Shown: positions 37,436 through 48,683 of the stretch, one piece after another
How positions within the stretch are numbered: position 1 is the first letter of the stretch
Layout: each line of letters begins with the position of its first letter
Assembly (NCBI RefSeq): GCF_021917145.1
Contig: NC_061082.1
Coordinates: forward strand, 9,150,237 to 9,214,236
From: Hypomesus transpacificus
Taxonomy: Eukaryota; Chordata; Actinopteri; Osmeriformes; Osmeridae
DNA length: 64,000 bases
Direction of reading: 5' to 3'
Notes under the pieces: generated by a model
Databases searched by the model: none
The model's input: only the letters and a program-made list of their open reading frames with translations
Told to the model about the DNA's origin: nothing
Made by a program: the position numbers and the translations under genes

Positions 37436-40400
37436 CTAGAGTATAATCTGGTTCTTAAAGCTCCGGTTGAGGTCTTTGTGCGGAAGGACGATGGAGTTCA
37501 GTATTATCACCTCCGACGGAATAGTCACATTACAACCTAGAAACAACATACAGGGAAGACATTGAGATGGACAGACTTCTAGAATGTTTTGTGTCTTGGA
37601 AAGGTTTCTGTACAAACCACAGAGAAGTCAACTTAAATTATTTAATCTTTTTCAATCTAGGACATTAAGAGAGATGGTTAACAAACCTAAAATAGTGATT
37701 GACGGGGTGAGTTTGCCATCCCTGAATAGCGTCTCGCTGTCGATCTTGGCGTGGGGGTCGTTAGGGTTCGGGTCACTGGGGGTTCCTTCAACACGTGCCC
37801 ATTTACCGATGGTGCTGTCCCATCCCACAATGCAGTTCAGAACACAACTGTGATCCTTTAAAAAGAAAAAACTAGAAACTTAGAAACTCAAATAATAAAA
37901 ACATAACACTTTCTTGACAGAATGACAGACTAGGAGAGAAGTGGATCCCATTTTAAATCCGGTGTGGTACAAGGCTTGGTGGTCTAATAAAACCACAACT
38001 ATGAGTCTGGGAGGGGATCTTCCTTTACCTGCAGAGTAGCCCCATGAAGGATGGTTGACTCCCTGACTCGCACCCCTGCTCCGATGGTCACCCCTGTGCC
38101 TATGGAGACATTGGGACCCAACTGGAGGGAAAATAGAAATAGTAAACATCAAACAAACCATTCAAGTCACTGTGTGCCCCCCAGTGAGGGTCTGATATCA
38201 GGGTTGTGTTGTGTTCATATTTATGTTTCCTGTAACTTTGTAACTTTCAGACGGAGATGGTGTGTGGTGAATTAGAATGGTGATAATTTCTTACCACAGC
38301 AGTTGGGTCAATATTGGCTGTTGGATGGATGTAAACATTTCCTGGGACACAAACACAAAAATCAGATGTGTGAATTTAGTTACAAAAAACAAAGATAAAA
38401 TCATCAAACCGCAATCCTAACAAATGTTATCCTAACAAACATGCGTACCACTTATTCTGGGTCCTCCCTTCTCATTGGAAGCCAGTCTCTCAGGATGGGT
38501 CGTGTGGTACTGGTTGAGGTACAAGCGACTGGCATAAATTGCAGATCTGTGGCAAACAATATATATGAATACAGTTGACAAAGACAACTTTCATGTTCAA
38601 ATTCTTTTGTTTTTCTGTTTCCGACATGACAACAACAAATTAATAGTGGATAACTGTCTGCTTACCCTGCAGACTTGATCTGGCTCCAGAAGCTGGGGGT
38701 TTTGTAGACATAGAGTTTGCCCTGGCCGGCCAGGGCCGTGAAGATGTCCTGCTCCAAGCGGATCACCTCAGCACGATGCCAGCCATTGCCGTTGGTGCTA
38801 TTGGTCTGCTCGTCTCTGAATGATACACGCTCTGATAAACATCACCCACACTGACCAGAGCCACTAGTAGGATGCAGGATTATACTCCAGCCCAGCACTA
38901 CCACTGCTGCTAATCATACTCAACATAATTGTCTCTGAAATGTCATGTACTGGTGGCTGGATTAGAAGAAAAGCTGGCGGAGCTACAATCTTTCCTACTC
39001 CTTTAGTAAAGTGCTTCCCAAGGGATAGGTTTGTGAGTGGTCCAAGATGGAGAGAAGTGTTAAAAAATGAACAAGCACCTCATTAAAAAGAAATGTGCTC
39101 ACAGGAAAAGTTAGATGGAAGAGGCAGCCAAGACAGTGTGGTTGGAGGGCAAAGACAAGAGAGACGAATATGGAACTCCTAATGTCTGGTCCAAATGCAC
39201 GTAAACTTTTGTGATTGTATAAAATTACCTATAACACTTCCTATTATCCAACAATACAAATGCATTGGGGCTTCAGTCATTATGAAACAGCAAGTCTGCA
39301 ACACAGTAACACACCCATGAAACACTAACTAACAACACTTAAATATGTTTGTGACAAATGTACATCATCAACTCTACATAACAACCAACCCTGTCAAGGT
39401 TGACCCCCCCTTAGAAGACACTCGTTGTGGAGGCTAACCAGGACAAGACTACTCTACAACCATACTCTCCTCTTTATACTACCAACTTACCCCTCGTATG
39501 GATATCTGGTGATGGGAGAGGAAGGGGGGAGAGCAGGAAACAGAAATGATGCCAGGGAGTTGAGAAAAGGGGGAAAGACAACAAAAAAGAAAGGGGAAAT
39601 GATTGTATTGCCATGCAAGCCCAGTCCCAGATCCTAGGGGAAACCTTCCCACTCACAACAGCAGGTCCTGCTGGTTCTTCTGGAACACCGCTCCAATGTG
39701 CTGGAAGATGTCTGGAGTAAACAAGTAGATTCCACAGTTGATGATGTCACTCACAAAGGTGCTAGGCTTCTCCACGTAATGCAAAACCTGAATGGAGAGG
39801 TGGAGATAGACTGGGTATTCAGCTGGGCAAGGTGGTAGTGAGGTGACAGAATAACTAAAATAGTTCAAAATTACCTCATTAGTGTCCTGATTTTCTACTA
39901 TGCAGCCATAGTTCATAGACTGCTTTCTGTTTGCCTACAATGTAAATAATACAATTCAAATATAATAAAGTACATTTCAGATACAGTTCATCATTCATTC
40001 CTCCATTGCAGGTCTGAGGGGACCTGGTTGTCAATTTACAGTTTTTACAATAGTATTAGTTTTTACAATAATGTAAGATATTTCTCAATCATGTAGGATA
40101 TTTCTCAACTGTTGTGTCATTCACATTACCAATTATGTTCACGTTAAAAATAAACCAGTTAATGAAACATAAAAATGGAAACAATAAAACTGTATTGTAA
40201 TGACCATGTATTGTAACACCATCAATTGTTTCACTGCTCTATATTTCGAAGGACGGGGCCTTACAGTTGTTGCCAAGATGACAAAGCTGCTGGGGTCTCC
40301 ATGTTCCTTTTGGAAGGTGAGCATCTCTGGCAGGGGGAACTCTGCGCAGACATCTGCGTTCATTATGAAGAAGGCCTCAGGACCTCCAGACAGGATCTGG

Positions 40401-41347
40401 TCTCTAAAGTGATATATGCCTCCCCCTGTGCCCAAGGCTGCATACTCCTGCAAATACCTGCACAGATCCAATGCAATCAATACTGCTACTGTACTTTCTA
40501 CTGATCTTATTATACTCCTGTGGTTAGTATGTTGTGTTGTCAGTTACCTGATTGAGATTTTGAATTCCTGCTGTGCATAAGTCAGGAATCTGGTAAGTTC
40601 TTCATTGGGCTGGTAAAAGCCAATGAGCAAAATTTCCTTCATATTGGAGACCTAGAAAATGAATTAAACATCAATGTCCTGTTCTTTGGATAATGCATTA
40701 ATGATTTATTTGTCACAAAACGGTAGGAAAATGAATAACCAACTCTACCCGTCAGTTATTATTATGAAAAGTTTAAGAAAACAATAGTTCTCCTGAGTAC
40801 CTGGTACACACCTGTGCACATGCTTCAATGTGATGTTGTAGCATAGGCACACCAGCAACTGGAAAAAGTGGTTTGGGTACCTCAAAAGACAGTGGACGAA
40901 AACGTGTACCTGCACATGACAGTGGTGTATTAAATACTTGTTACAAGATAAGAAATCATGCAAGATGTTTCGAGAGCAAGGCCATTTCATAAGTGCTAAG
41001 TCATTTCATAAGTGCCGTTACGTGGTTATGCGTTAGCTACTGCACGATGAGACAACGTGTATTTGGATAACTTGCAGCAAAATAGTTATATTTTAGCTTC
41101 CACGTTGTTCTGCTTTTCTTGAAAATCGAATTCGAGCTGTACAATTAGGTGTACGGGTGTGTTGCATGCCACGTCATTCACTACAACTAGTAGTTCCACT
41201 GTGTCCGTACTAGTACCGTTTACAGAAACGCAGAGCTAGCTACTAATCATAGCACGCTGGCTGACAACTCGTAGTTATGCGTATTGTTTGTCTTATAGTA
41301 TTCTCACCTTTCTGAGGGCCTCCGATTAAGATCACAGTTTTTAACAT
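37436..41347 (-). CDS. gmppa: Mannose-1-phosphate guanyltransferase alpha (GMPPA), complete
   Basis: Twelve exons in transcription order: 41347-41308, 40909-40812, 40651-40548, 40457-40265, 39934-39875, 39787-39657, 38815-38666, 38546-38449, 38341-38295, 38121-38029, 37855-37687, 37536-37436. Phases agree and the total is 1284 nt (427 aa; human 420). The N-terminal nucleotidyltransferase fold starts [14 protein letters not shown] with [17 protein letters not shown], then [15 protein letters not shown] and NADVC. The C-terminal left-handed beta-helix ([26 protein letters not shown]) ends [15 protein letters not shown] is the non-catalytic partner of GMPPB and mediates feedback control of GDP-mannose supply for glycosylation in the cytosol. 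The start is the family's usual one; an in-frame ATG at 41593 would add 82 residues. Confidence 0.96.
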
Positions 41348-41593
41348 TCTGACAATATGTTGGTCAACTTTATCGCATTTGACAGCTGATCGCACGAAAC
41401 ATCGCACTCTTTTCCGTCTTCCGGGCTCTCTGGATATGACGTACAAGTTGTCAATAGGTGCGTTCGACATGGACTGCAGCTGCATGAAACGACCGGCGAG
41501 AGTAGCCGCTTGCTGTCGGGGAGGAGTTGAAAACGGCTCTGTGAAGTCGGGACATTCCAGCTTCTCGTGGTTTGCTGCGTTGACGTCAGTCAT

Positions 41594-41839
41594 GGCCGAA
41601 CAGGCGCTGTTTACTTACTTTACTTTATTTATAATTTAACGTAGTCTTTCCGTTAGTGAAGAGGCGGACTAAAACCCTTTAACACATGTTTTTATTCGAC
41701 TAGAAAGGGTAGGGGAGAGCGGGGGCGAAAGTAACACGGGACAAAAGTATCAAAGCGATTTTCTCAGAGCCCTGACTTCATTTGCTTTCCAAGTTATGAC
41801 AGCACCTTCAGCATGCAACCATTGATGGAACCAGAGATT
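41594..41839. other. gmppa upstream spacer
   Basis: Contains GGGGCGAAAGTAACACGGGA (41720-41739), a motif that recurs in inverted pairs at 48070-48465. No gene. Confidence 0.4.
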
Positions 41840-42267
41840 GGCTGTTTATCAATCCACGTTTTTTTCCGTTCTTGTGTTCTTGCGAACTCGTTTGACGTCA
41901 TCTTTTATTGCCCAAGTACGGTTCCAATCCAAAGAACCAAGAAGAAGTCACCAAGAACGCCAAAAATACCCGGAAATGTTCCTGATCCGCCCCTTTTATC
42001 AAGGATGCATCGGATGGTGACTTGACCAGCGAGAACGCTTCTGATTTCCCAGAAGTCATTGCCAGATGTCAAGCGAGTCAGACAAACCTCACAACTGCAA
42101 TTTTTTACTTTTCATATTTCAGCTAAATGGTAGCCTACGTGTAAATCAGCATCTGAATTAAAATGTGATGAGAAATAGGCAGTTCAGTCGCTGAAAATGT
42201 TCTTATTTTATTGATGAAATGGCTAATTTGCTCCGACTTGTCGATAACCTAGCTAGTAGCATCTCAG

Positions 42268-42982
42268 GCCCCGTTTACACGTATACATTTTCATGCGGTT
42301 TGACCTTTCATTTAAACGAAAACGGAGGTTTTATCACGGAAAACGATCATTTCTAAAAACTCCGGCCAAAGTGGAGATTTCTGAAAACTCTGTTTATGTG
42401 TTTGCGTGTGCACTAGCTTAAACAGAGTTTAGGGTTCTCAAAGCTCACAGTATGGGACTAAAAAAGCATCACGTCATGAGAGCGTCCTGTTTATAGTAAC
42501 ACGTGCGTTCGACTTCATGCAGCGCCGGCGTCGCCTGCAGCCCGGCTGACTTGAAGCAGCCAATGGCTTTCTCAGCTTCAACGCAGCCGGCTGTCGGCAC
42601 CGCTGGTGGTGCATGAAGTCGAACACAACTAGTATAAGGGTAATTTATTTGTGAATTGTGTTACATTTCTGAATCACGAAATACATTTGTGCATCGCATT
42701 TGTGAATCATTCAAACAAATGAACCTCGCGCCTGAAAGGTAAAGGAAGTCGTCGTGTTATTCGTAGTTGTTGATTTTGAAAATTGTGATTGGTTTGCATG
42801 GCTTTATCCTTCACATTACACTGCTGCCTACAGGTTTGGCAAAGTTATGATGGCGCTCAGGGGCGTATATGCGGGTTCATGTAAACAGAAACATTTTTTA
42901 AAACGTACTTGTGTGTACAACGTTATTTTAGAGGGGCAGAAATATTCGTTTCTGTAAATACCCAGCTATGTGTAAACGTGGC
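42268..42982. mobile_element. 715-bp nested element with GCCCCGTTTACAC ends
   Basis: Ends GCCCCGTTTACAC and GTGTAAACGTGGC are imperfect inverted repeats (one mismatch). A 5-bp target duplication CTCAG (42263-42267, 42983-42987) is confirmed by the uninterrupted sequence in copy 1 of the host element. No transposase is seen; a 67-codon frame at 42754 has no recognisable feature. Confidence 0.7.
42504..42628. repeat. Foldback inside the nested element
   Basis: GTTCGACTTCATGC (42507-42520) and GCATGAAGTCGAAC (42611-42624) form the core of an imperfect inverted repeat of about 30 bp around a GC-rich centre. It may be a small third-level insertion. Confidence 0.55.
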
Positions 42983-43269
42983 CTCAGTGCAGTGCAGACA
43001 CTAACAGGTACTGTAAGTTAGCAAGGGCTACATAAAACGTAAAATTACAGGTAGACGGACAATTTTTTTGCTTTGTTATCTAGTTTTTGTAGTTACTCAG
43101 TGTTATCAAAATGCTGCGAGTCCAGGAAAACCCTAACCATCTCAATTCATTCTCCTTGCAAGACCATTCTCGCAAGGAGGCTTGCCAGAACGTTCTTCAA
43201 AAGAATGTACTTGCATTCTCAGCGTTCTTCGGATTGATAAACAGCCAGAGTTAATATAACTAGAGTAAG

Positions 43270-44300
43270 CTACTTTTGTCTTCTAAGATGGCCTCCCCAT
43301 TAATTTCTATGAAAAGTGCTCAGTGGCGCAGTGACGCAAGCGAGAGCGCGAGACTGGGCGCGGCCATATTTCCACTCTCGTGTCTTCCGGTCTTGCTTTA
43401 AAAAGTGGCTCTTTTTTTCCCTAGCTCCGAGACCTTGTGCACGCTTGCAACTAGCTGTACACGTCATACTTTGCGACAACCAGTCGCGAGCATAGATTGA
43501 TATGGTTACGAGCCTATGATACGAGCGTGTGAGCTAAGGCATTGCAGTGGCAGAATGGGGTACAAGTCCGATAATAATCAGACACATGATGCAAACTTAA
43601 CGGAAATGTATTCTGTCACTGTATAGTATTCCTTTCACTTCTTTTTTAGAAATAGGCTATAGGGCTAAATATAGGGCTATTCTTGATGGAACTCATCACA
43701 TAGGTTGCTTTTTTTCTTCGTGATATGAGTATGATTTCCAACGCATTGTATCAGATGAAATAAACTGTTAACATGAACAGCTCCGTCTTTGTTCTCGCCA
43801 GGCAAAGAAAGCTTAATAGTTATTTTGGTAACCGAAATCTTCCATAATGCAGACTTACCATAGCTTACTTTCATCTTTATATTCAAACGAAATGCCACGA
43901 AATTCACACTGCCTTTAATTTAACATCAGTGTAGAAATATGGCCTGTGTTTTATATGTTCATCATGTATTGGATTTAACGTGATCTAACAAGACTTGGTA
44001 ATAATGTAATAAATAAAAACTTGAGAACTGTGTCTTAAATATACTTAATGGAACATTTGCCTTTGAAAGGGGAATACTCGCAAAACCATATAGGCTACAA
44101 GACGTTTCCATCAGATGTAAGTGGGGGTGAAACATATAGAGTCCCTGAGGACCTTCATTGTCCCACGAAAGCAGTCTGGCTTGATGACACGATCAAAAAA
44201 AGAATAATGGGTGTGTTTAACAAAAGCTTCTGAAGGCAAGACTAATATTATTTAAATATAGGCTTATATAATTTCCTATTGTGGTTACCGGTTAAAGTAT
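43270..44300 (+). repeat. Dispersed repeat A, second copy (without Tc1 or SINE)
   Basis: Collinear with 11110-11387 plus 13051-13790. It preserves the Tc1 target as CACATAGGTTGC. It contains CGCGAGCATAGATTG (about 43482-43496) and its reverse complement near 44335-44349, a 15-bp inverted pair that may mark element borders. Confidence 0.7.
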
Positions 44301-44932
44301 TAATCTTCGTCTTTGCTCCAGATAGACGTCAACAATCTATGCTCGCGCTTAACATATTATATTTGCCATCATGTCATGAACGTTTTTACGAAAAATTAAA
44401 TCTGTTTTAAAATAACGGGAATAAACGATATTAACAACATTTCATGTATGTGTGACAACCATTTTCTTAACTTGCTACAACTTAGCAGGAAACTCAGGCC
44501 AGTTCTCCCTGTGCTCATTCAATATAAGTCTATGGCTCATTCAGCTCCATGTAAATCGGCTATCGGCCAATGTGAACTTTTGTGCTCGTGCCCTGTTAGT
44601 ATCCGCAAGCACATTTGCAGGCAACTTTTATTGACATAAGCAAATAAATGGGGTGCTAGTTTACCCATTTCGGATTGGTCTCAAACTTAGCAAAAATCGG
44701 GATAAATTATTCTATGAAAAAGCTAGTAGTATGAGCCAGGTTCGAGAATGGAACAAAAATTATTGGGGGAGATAGTTTTGTAAATGTTGACTGGAGTTAA
44801 TAGAATAAAAACGACCGGAAGAGTCGGAAACCTAACCATAATGCAATACCACCTACATCCACCGGGGCCGTTGCTTCAAGCCGATGGGCGAGGGGTGGGG
44901 GCTTGCGCTCAGAATGCTTTTTCGTTCATTTT
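44301..44932. other. Gene-free region
   Basis: No recognisable gene or element beyond the inverted 15-mer near 44340. Confidence 0.45.
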
Positions 44933-45175
44933 GCATTTCTGGAAATGCATTTGAATTTGAATTGTGGTCACGATTTTGCAGCCACATTCATAAAATGTAA
45001 ATGCATTTCTGGAAATGAATTTGAATTGTGGTCACGATATTGCAGCCACGTTCTTGAAAATGAAAATGCATTTCTGGAAATGCATTTGAATTTGAATTGT
45101 GGTCACAATTTTGCAGCCACGTTCTTAAAATGAAAATGCATTTCTGGAAATGCATTTGCATTTGAGTAACGATTT
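44933..45175 (+). repeat. Minisatellite, 65-70 bp unit, 3.5 copies
   Basis: Units begin GCATTTCTGGAAATG at 44933, 45003, 45068 and 45138. Each contains GAATTGTGGTCACGAT-like and GCAGCCAC blocks. It reads open in one frame (76 codons) only because of the periodicity. A related single unit lies at 48002-48075. Confidence 0.8.
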
Positions 45176-45777
45176 GCTTCCATACGTCCCAACAGGAACT
45201 CCTGACATTTAAACCAGATTTACTTTTGTACTGAAAAACTCTGTCAAGGCAATCGTCAGAATGTGTTACAGCACTAAATACCCTGTAGATTGCTCTGTGA
45301 CTGTGACACATGAAACGGGAAACACAACTTGTAATTAGCAAAAAAGGACCGCCTCAGTAATTTACTTTGCGCACTCGAAAAGTGCTTTCCGAACCTAACC
45401 GCGGCAAACGATGACGACATCGCGTCAATTTGGCAGTTCCATCAGAGCCTGTTTATGGAGAGCCTGCCCACTGCCTATTATGCCCCATTGTACCGAATTT
45501 TGTTGCAGTTCCACCAGAGTTCCACTGGGAGTGATCGCGGTCGAGTGCAAAATGAATGGGAGTCTATGGAGCTAAACGGCTACATTTGTCTCTTTCGCCT
45601 GATTGTCGTTGATACATCTCAGATTTGATTATAGTTTTTGCATGTTCAACATGGATTACAGGTCAAAGGTTGAATGAACGAGTACTTATGTCCTTTTGAT
45701 TTCTTACAGGGTAAGTCGTGTGTATTTTTTTTGCCTCCCCTTTCGATTTCAGAATTCAAAATACTAAACAAAAAATT

Positions 45778-45943
45778 TTATCCTGAGAAAAGTGGATTTT
45801 GAGGGGTATAGCTCCATAGACCTCCATTCAATCTGCACTCGACCGTTAGCACCCTCATATGGAACTTGAGTGGAACTGCAACTAGTTCAGAACCCGGAAG
45901 TTTCCCGAGAGTGGGAGTTCTCTCTTTATTAAACATTCTCTGG
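45778..45943 (-). repeat. Dispersed repeat B, copy 1
   Basis: Its reverse complement starts CCAGAGAATG and matches 60917-61070 (shared GGGAGAACTCCCACTCTCGG-type block and GGTCTATGGAGCTATACCCC). A shorter related block with GTCGAGTGCAAAATGAATGG lies at about 45540-45585. It abuts the next element at 45944. Confidence 0.65.
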
Positions 45944-46193
45944 TTGTGAGGTTTGTCCGCCTCATTTGACATCTTGCAATGACTTCTGGGAAATCAGAAG
46001 CGTTTTCGCTGGTCAAGTCACCATCCGATGCATCCTCGATAAAAGGGGCGGATCAGGAACATTTCTGGGTATTTTTGGCGTTCTTGGTGACTTGTGTTCT
46101 TTGGATCGGAACCGTACTTGGGCAATAAAAGATGACGTCAAACGAGTTCGCAAGAACACAAGAACGGAAAAAAACGTGGATTGATAAACAGCC
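45944..46193 (+). mobile_element. GGCTGTTTATCAATCC element, copy 3 (right part)
   Basis: Aligns to about 7625-7866 of copy 1 and ends in the intact 16-bp terminus GGATTGATAAACAGCC. The left two thirds are missing. Truncation lies exactly at the border of dispersed repeat B. Confidence 0.7.
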
Positions 46194-46608
46194 TCTATGT
46201 CTGAGCGGCGCAGCAGAGTGACGTCATTAGCCGCTCTTCTTCAGCTCCCTGCTGACCGAGCTACCCATTTTGTTCGGTAGGGGGCGGTGTGCACATCTGC
46301 ATTGCATTACATTGCAAATGTGCCCGGGAAATTGATTGAATTGCCGGGTCTTTAGAGGACGCATCACAGACTTGATGACTTGCAACAGACTTGATGACTT
46401 GCAACTTGATGTCAAACAATGACTAAAACAGTGGCAGAGCTACAATTAATGTGTAAATCTGTATGCAGTATGCAGCCAAGCTCTCTATAACTTGTTCTAC
46501 TCGGTCACGGGTATCAGACTCAGATATATTATTAGATTCTACCTGCTCAGCTAATTCTAACAGTGTTTGCACAATTTGAGGGAGCGCCATGATCTGTGTC
46601 CTCTAAAG
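46194..46608. other. Gene-free region
   Basis: Contains a 20-odd bp direct repeat of ACAGACTTGATGACTTGCAA (46366 and 46386). Nothing else supported. Confidence 0.45.
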
Positions 46609-46675
46609 CAGCGGTCCCCAACCTTTTTAGCGCCACAAACCGCTTTCATGTAAGACATATTTTCACGGACCGGCA
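46609..46675 (+). mobile_element. hAT-type end fragment
   Basis: AGCGGTCCCCAACCTTTTTA followed by a CATGTAAGACATATTTTCAC block and CGGACCGG resembles a terminal region of vertebrate hAT elements (from memory of the family). No partner end or transposase is seen nearby. Confidence 0.45.
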
Positions 46676-47219
46676 GGGACGGACTGGGAGGAAAGATAGG
46701 CCCTGGACAGCTGCGCTGCTAATGCATGCACATTCTGGGTTTGATGTGATCCTAGTTAGACTTCCACAGCTTATGCAAGCGAGAAAAATAGTTTAGCTGA
46801 TTTGAGCGTTTTTTGTGTGTGTTTGTTTTATGTAAAATAAACAGCCATTTTTTCAATTGACAAAACCATGTCTAGTGAATGTGATGTATTTTTGTCTCTT
46901 AATTTTTCAGCCCCATCTTTAAGTTACTAGCTAGCTTTCGATGTGTCAGTCCCACTGTTGTGAGTGACTATAAACTACGACAGTGACACGAAGTGCGTTC
47001 CTTATAACCAGTTTAGGCCTATTCCATAATTTTGTTTGATTGCTGTCACGGCAGAAAATCCTGCTTGATGTTGGAAATTGAAGTAGGGCTTTCAGTGCTT
47101 TAGTGGCAATCTCAGGATAGCCTTCATCCAAAACACTGATAGAGTTGTTGTCTCAACAGGCTTCATTGAGTGGAAACTATCACTTGTCATGTGTCAAAAG
47201 GAAGAGACGCGCATGATAC

Positions 47220-47560
47220 CGCTCAATAGAGGGTTTTCACCAACGCGTCATCAGACCGGAAGTCGCCATCTTTGAGGCACTCCGCATCACAACAAAGCAC
47301 TGGCACTGAAGTATATCCCGAACGTCGTCAAGGAAAATTGTGAATTATTGCTGTGTTTCAGGTTGTACAAATAGGACAGATCGTGAAAAACATTTGGTAT
47401 ATTATCGACTTCCAAAAGTTATTAAAAACCAGGGAAAGGAATGCCAGAGATTGTCAGAGGAAAGGAGGCGCTTGTGGTTGGCAAAGCTCAACCAAGATCT
47501 ACGAGGGATAAACCTGGACAACGTACAGATTTGTTCGGCACATTTCTTGTCAGGTATTGT
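47220..47560 (+). pseudogene. THAP zinc-finger exon without start codon
   Basis: The frame from 47340 encodes a full C2CH THAP domain: CCVSGCTNR, YYRLPK, a basic helix (RRRLWLAKLN) and VQICSAHF, ending at a consensus splice donor (CAG|GTATTG, 47552). THAP domains bind DNA in P-element/Kolobok-type transposases and host regulators. No ATG precedes it in frame after the stop at 47307. The codon where an initiator would be expected, two before NYCC, is ATT. Upstream GAGGGTTTTCACC (about 47230) looks like an element end. No continuation exon was found. Probably a transposon-derived relic. Confidence 0.6.
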
Positions 47561-47655
47561 GAAATGTTTATTTCAGCGGCTCAAAACGAATTTTCTATTG
47601 TAATGATAATATTTTTAATAGTAAATAGTAAAAACAATTACTGCTTTTATTGTTT

Positions 47656-47955
47656 TTACTGTTCGCTTATTTTACTGTAAAGCTGACGTTGACATAATAG
47701 AATTAATATCAAACTACTGCATGTGTATGGGTTCGGTGAGAAAACCAGGTAGTTAACAATAACGAGATATCCAACTGAAGGCAGAATCACCGGTTCGTCA
47801 CGGATCCAAGTAGAGGGAGCTAACTGGTAGGGATCTGCACCGCCAATAAATCCTAATTTCTCAAAATATCGACCCTTTTCTTGTGGTCCAAGTCCTTCCC
47901 TATATGCCTTTGGATCTTGGACGCGTTTTGATGACCATTTCGATCGTTTAGACAT
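47656..47955 (-). pseudogene. ORF like the N-terminus of SWIM-finger/YqaJ-type proteins
   Basis: A frame starting MSKRSKWSSKRVQDPKAYRE with KGRYFEKLGFIGGADPY and VNYLVFSPNPYT. I associate these motifs with the N-terminal region of repetitive SWIM-zinc-finger proteins in fish and cnidarians. The downstream SWIM and nuclease parts are absent. It faces the THAP exon 100 bp away. Assignment is from memory and uncertain. Confidence 0.35.
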
Positions 47956-48001
47956 GGCTACAGTTGTACCAAAGACTATAGAATATAGGCTACGTCAAAT
48001 A

Positions 48002-48107
48002 ATGCAGCCACATTCTGAAAATGCAAATGCATTTCTGAAAATGCATTTGCATTTTGCTAACAATTTGCTTCCATTGGGACGAAAGTAACACTTGTTACTT
48101 TTGTCCC
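48002..48107 (+). repeat. Minisatellite-related unit followed by a perfect foldback motif
   Basis: 48002-48075 matches the last unit of the 44933 array (GCAGCCACATTCTGAAAATG, AATTTGCTTCCAT). Immediately after, GGGACGAAAGTAACA and TGTTACTTTTGTCCC form a near-perfect palindrome (48076-48107). The motif returns at about 48427 and 48447. Confidence 0.6.
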
Positions 48108-48683
48108 GCTGTTAATGCAATAGGATGTCATGAATTTCTGTTTGTGGAAAGCATTTATTAAAACGTGTTTATGTCATATTATATCAACAGAATATGCCAA
48201 GAGTGAGGGTCAGAAAGACAGACAGAGGTCTGATTCAGTAAAAAATGATAAAAAAATATTTGATGCAACTGAAATGTAAAATTCATAGTTTTTTTGCAAA
48301 ACTTATGGACAAAATATGTTTGAAGTTACATATTAACAAGGTCATAGTCAGGTATATTTAATAAAAACCAGAGTAACACAAAAAGCTAGCTTGTAGTACT
48401 TTTGTACTTTTGACCCACTCCTGTGTTACTTTCGTCCCAACTGATGGGGTCGAAAGTAACAATGTGCAACTTGTGTTCAAAAAAAAATTATACTTAAGTT
48501 GTTCGACATTTGTACAAAATACCACCTGGTATTGATAGACCACACTTATAAGTTATGGACCCAAGTAAAAATATATCTATGTCTAAAACATTCTCTTTTA
48601 AAATTACGTTTTTCTGAAAAATGTTTCGGTTGCAGGTGGGTCCGTTTTCCCTTCTAGTCATATTTTCAAGCATTTAGTCTGCT

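Larger units (their letters stand above)
41840..43246 (-). mobile_element. GGCTGTTTATCAATCC element, copy 2, with nested insertion
   Basis: Same family as 7017-7866 in opposite orientation, with intact 16-bp inverted ends at 41840-41855 and 43231-43246. It carries a single copy of the unit duplicated in copy 1. It is longer because a 715-bp element entered at 42268-42982. Copy 1 supplies the empty sequence (CATCTCAGTGCAGTGC after complementing). Confidence 0.75.

Noticed and set aside
44903..45341. Repetitive frames on both strands over the minisatellite
   Set aside because: Explained by periodic sequence without stops; no protein family resembles them.
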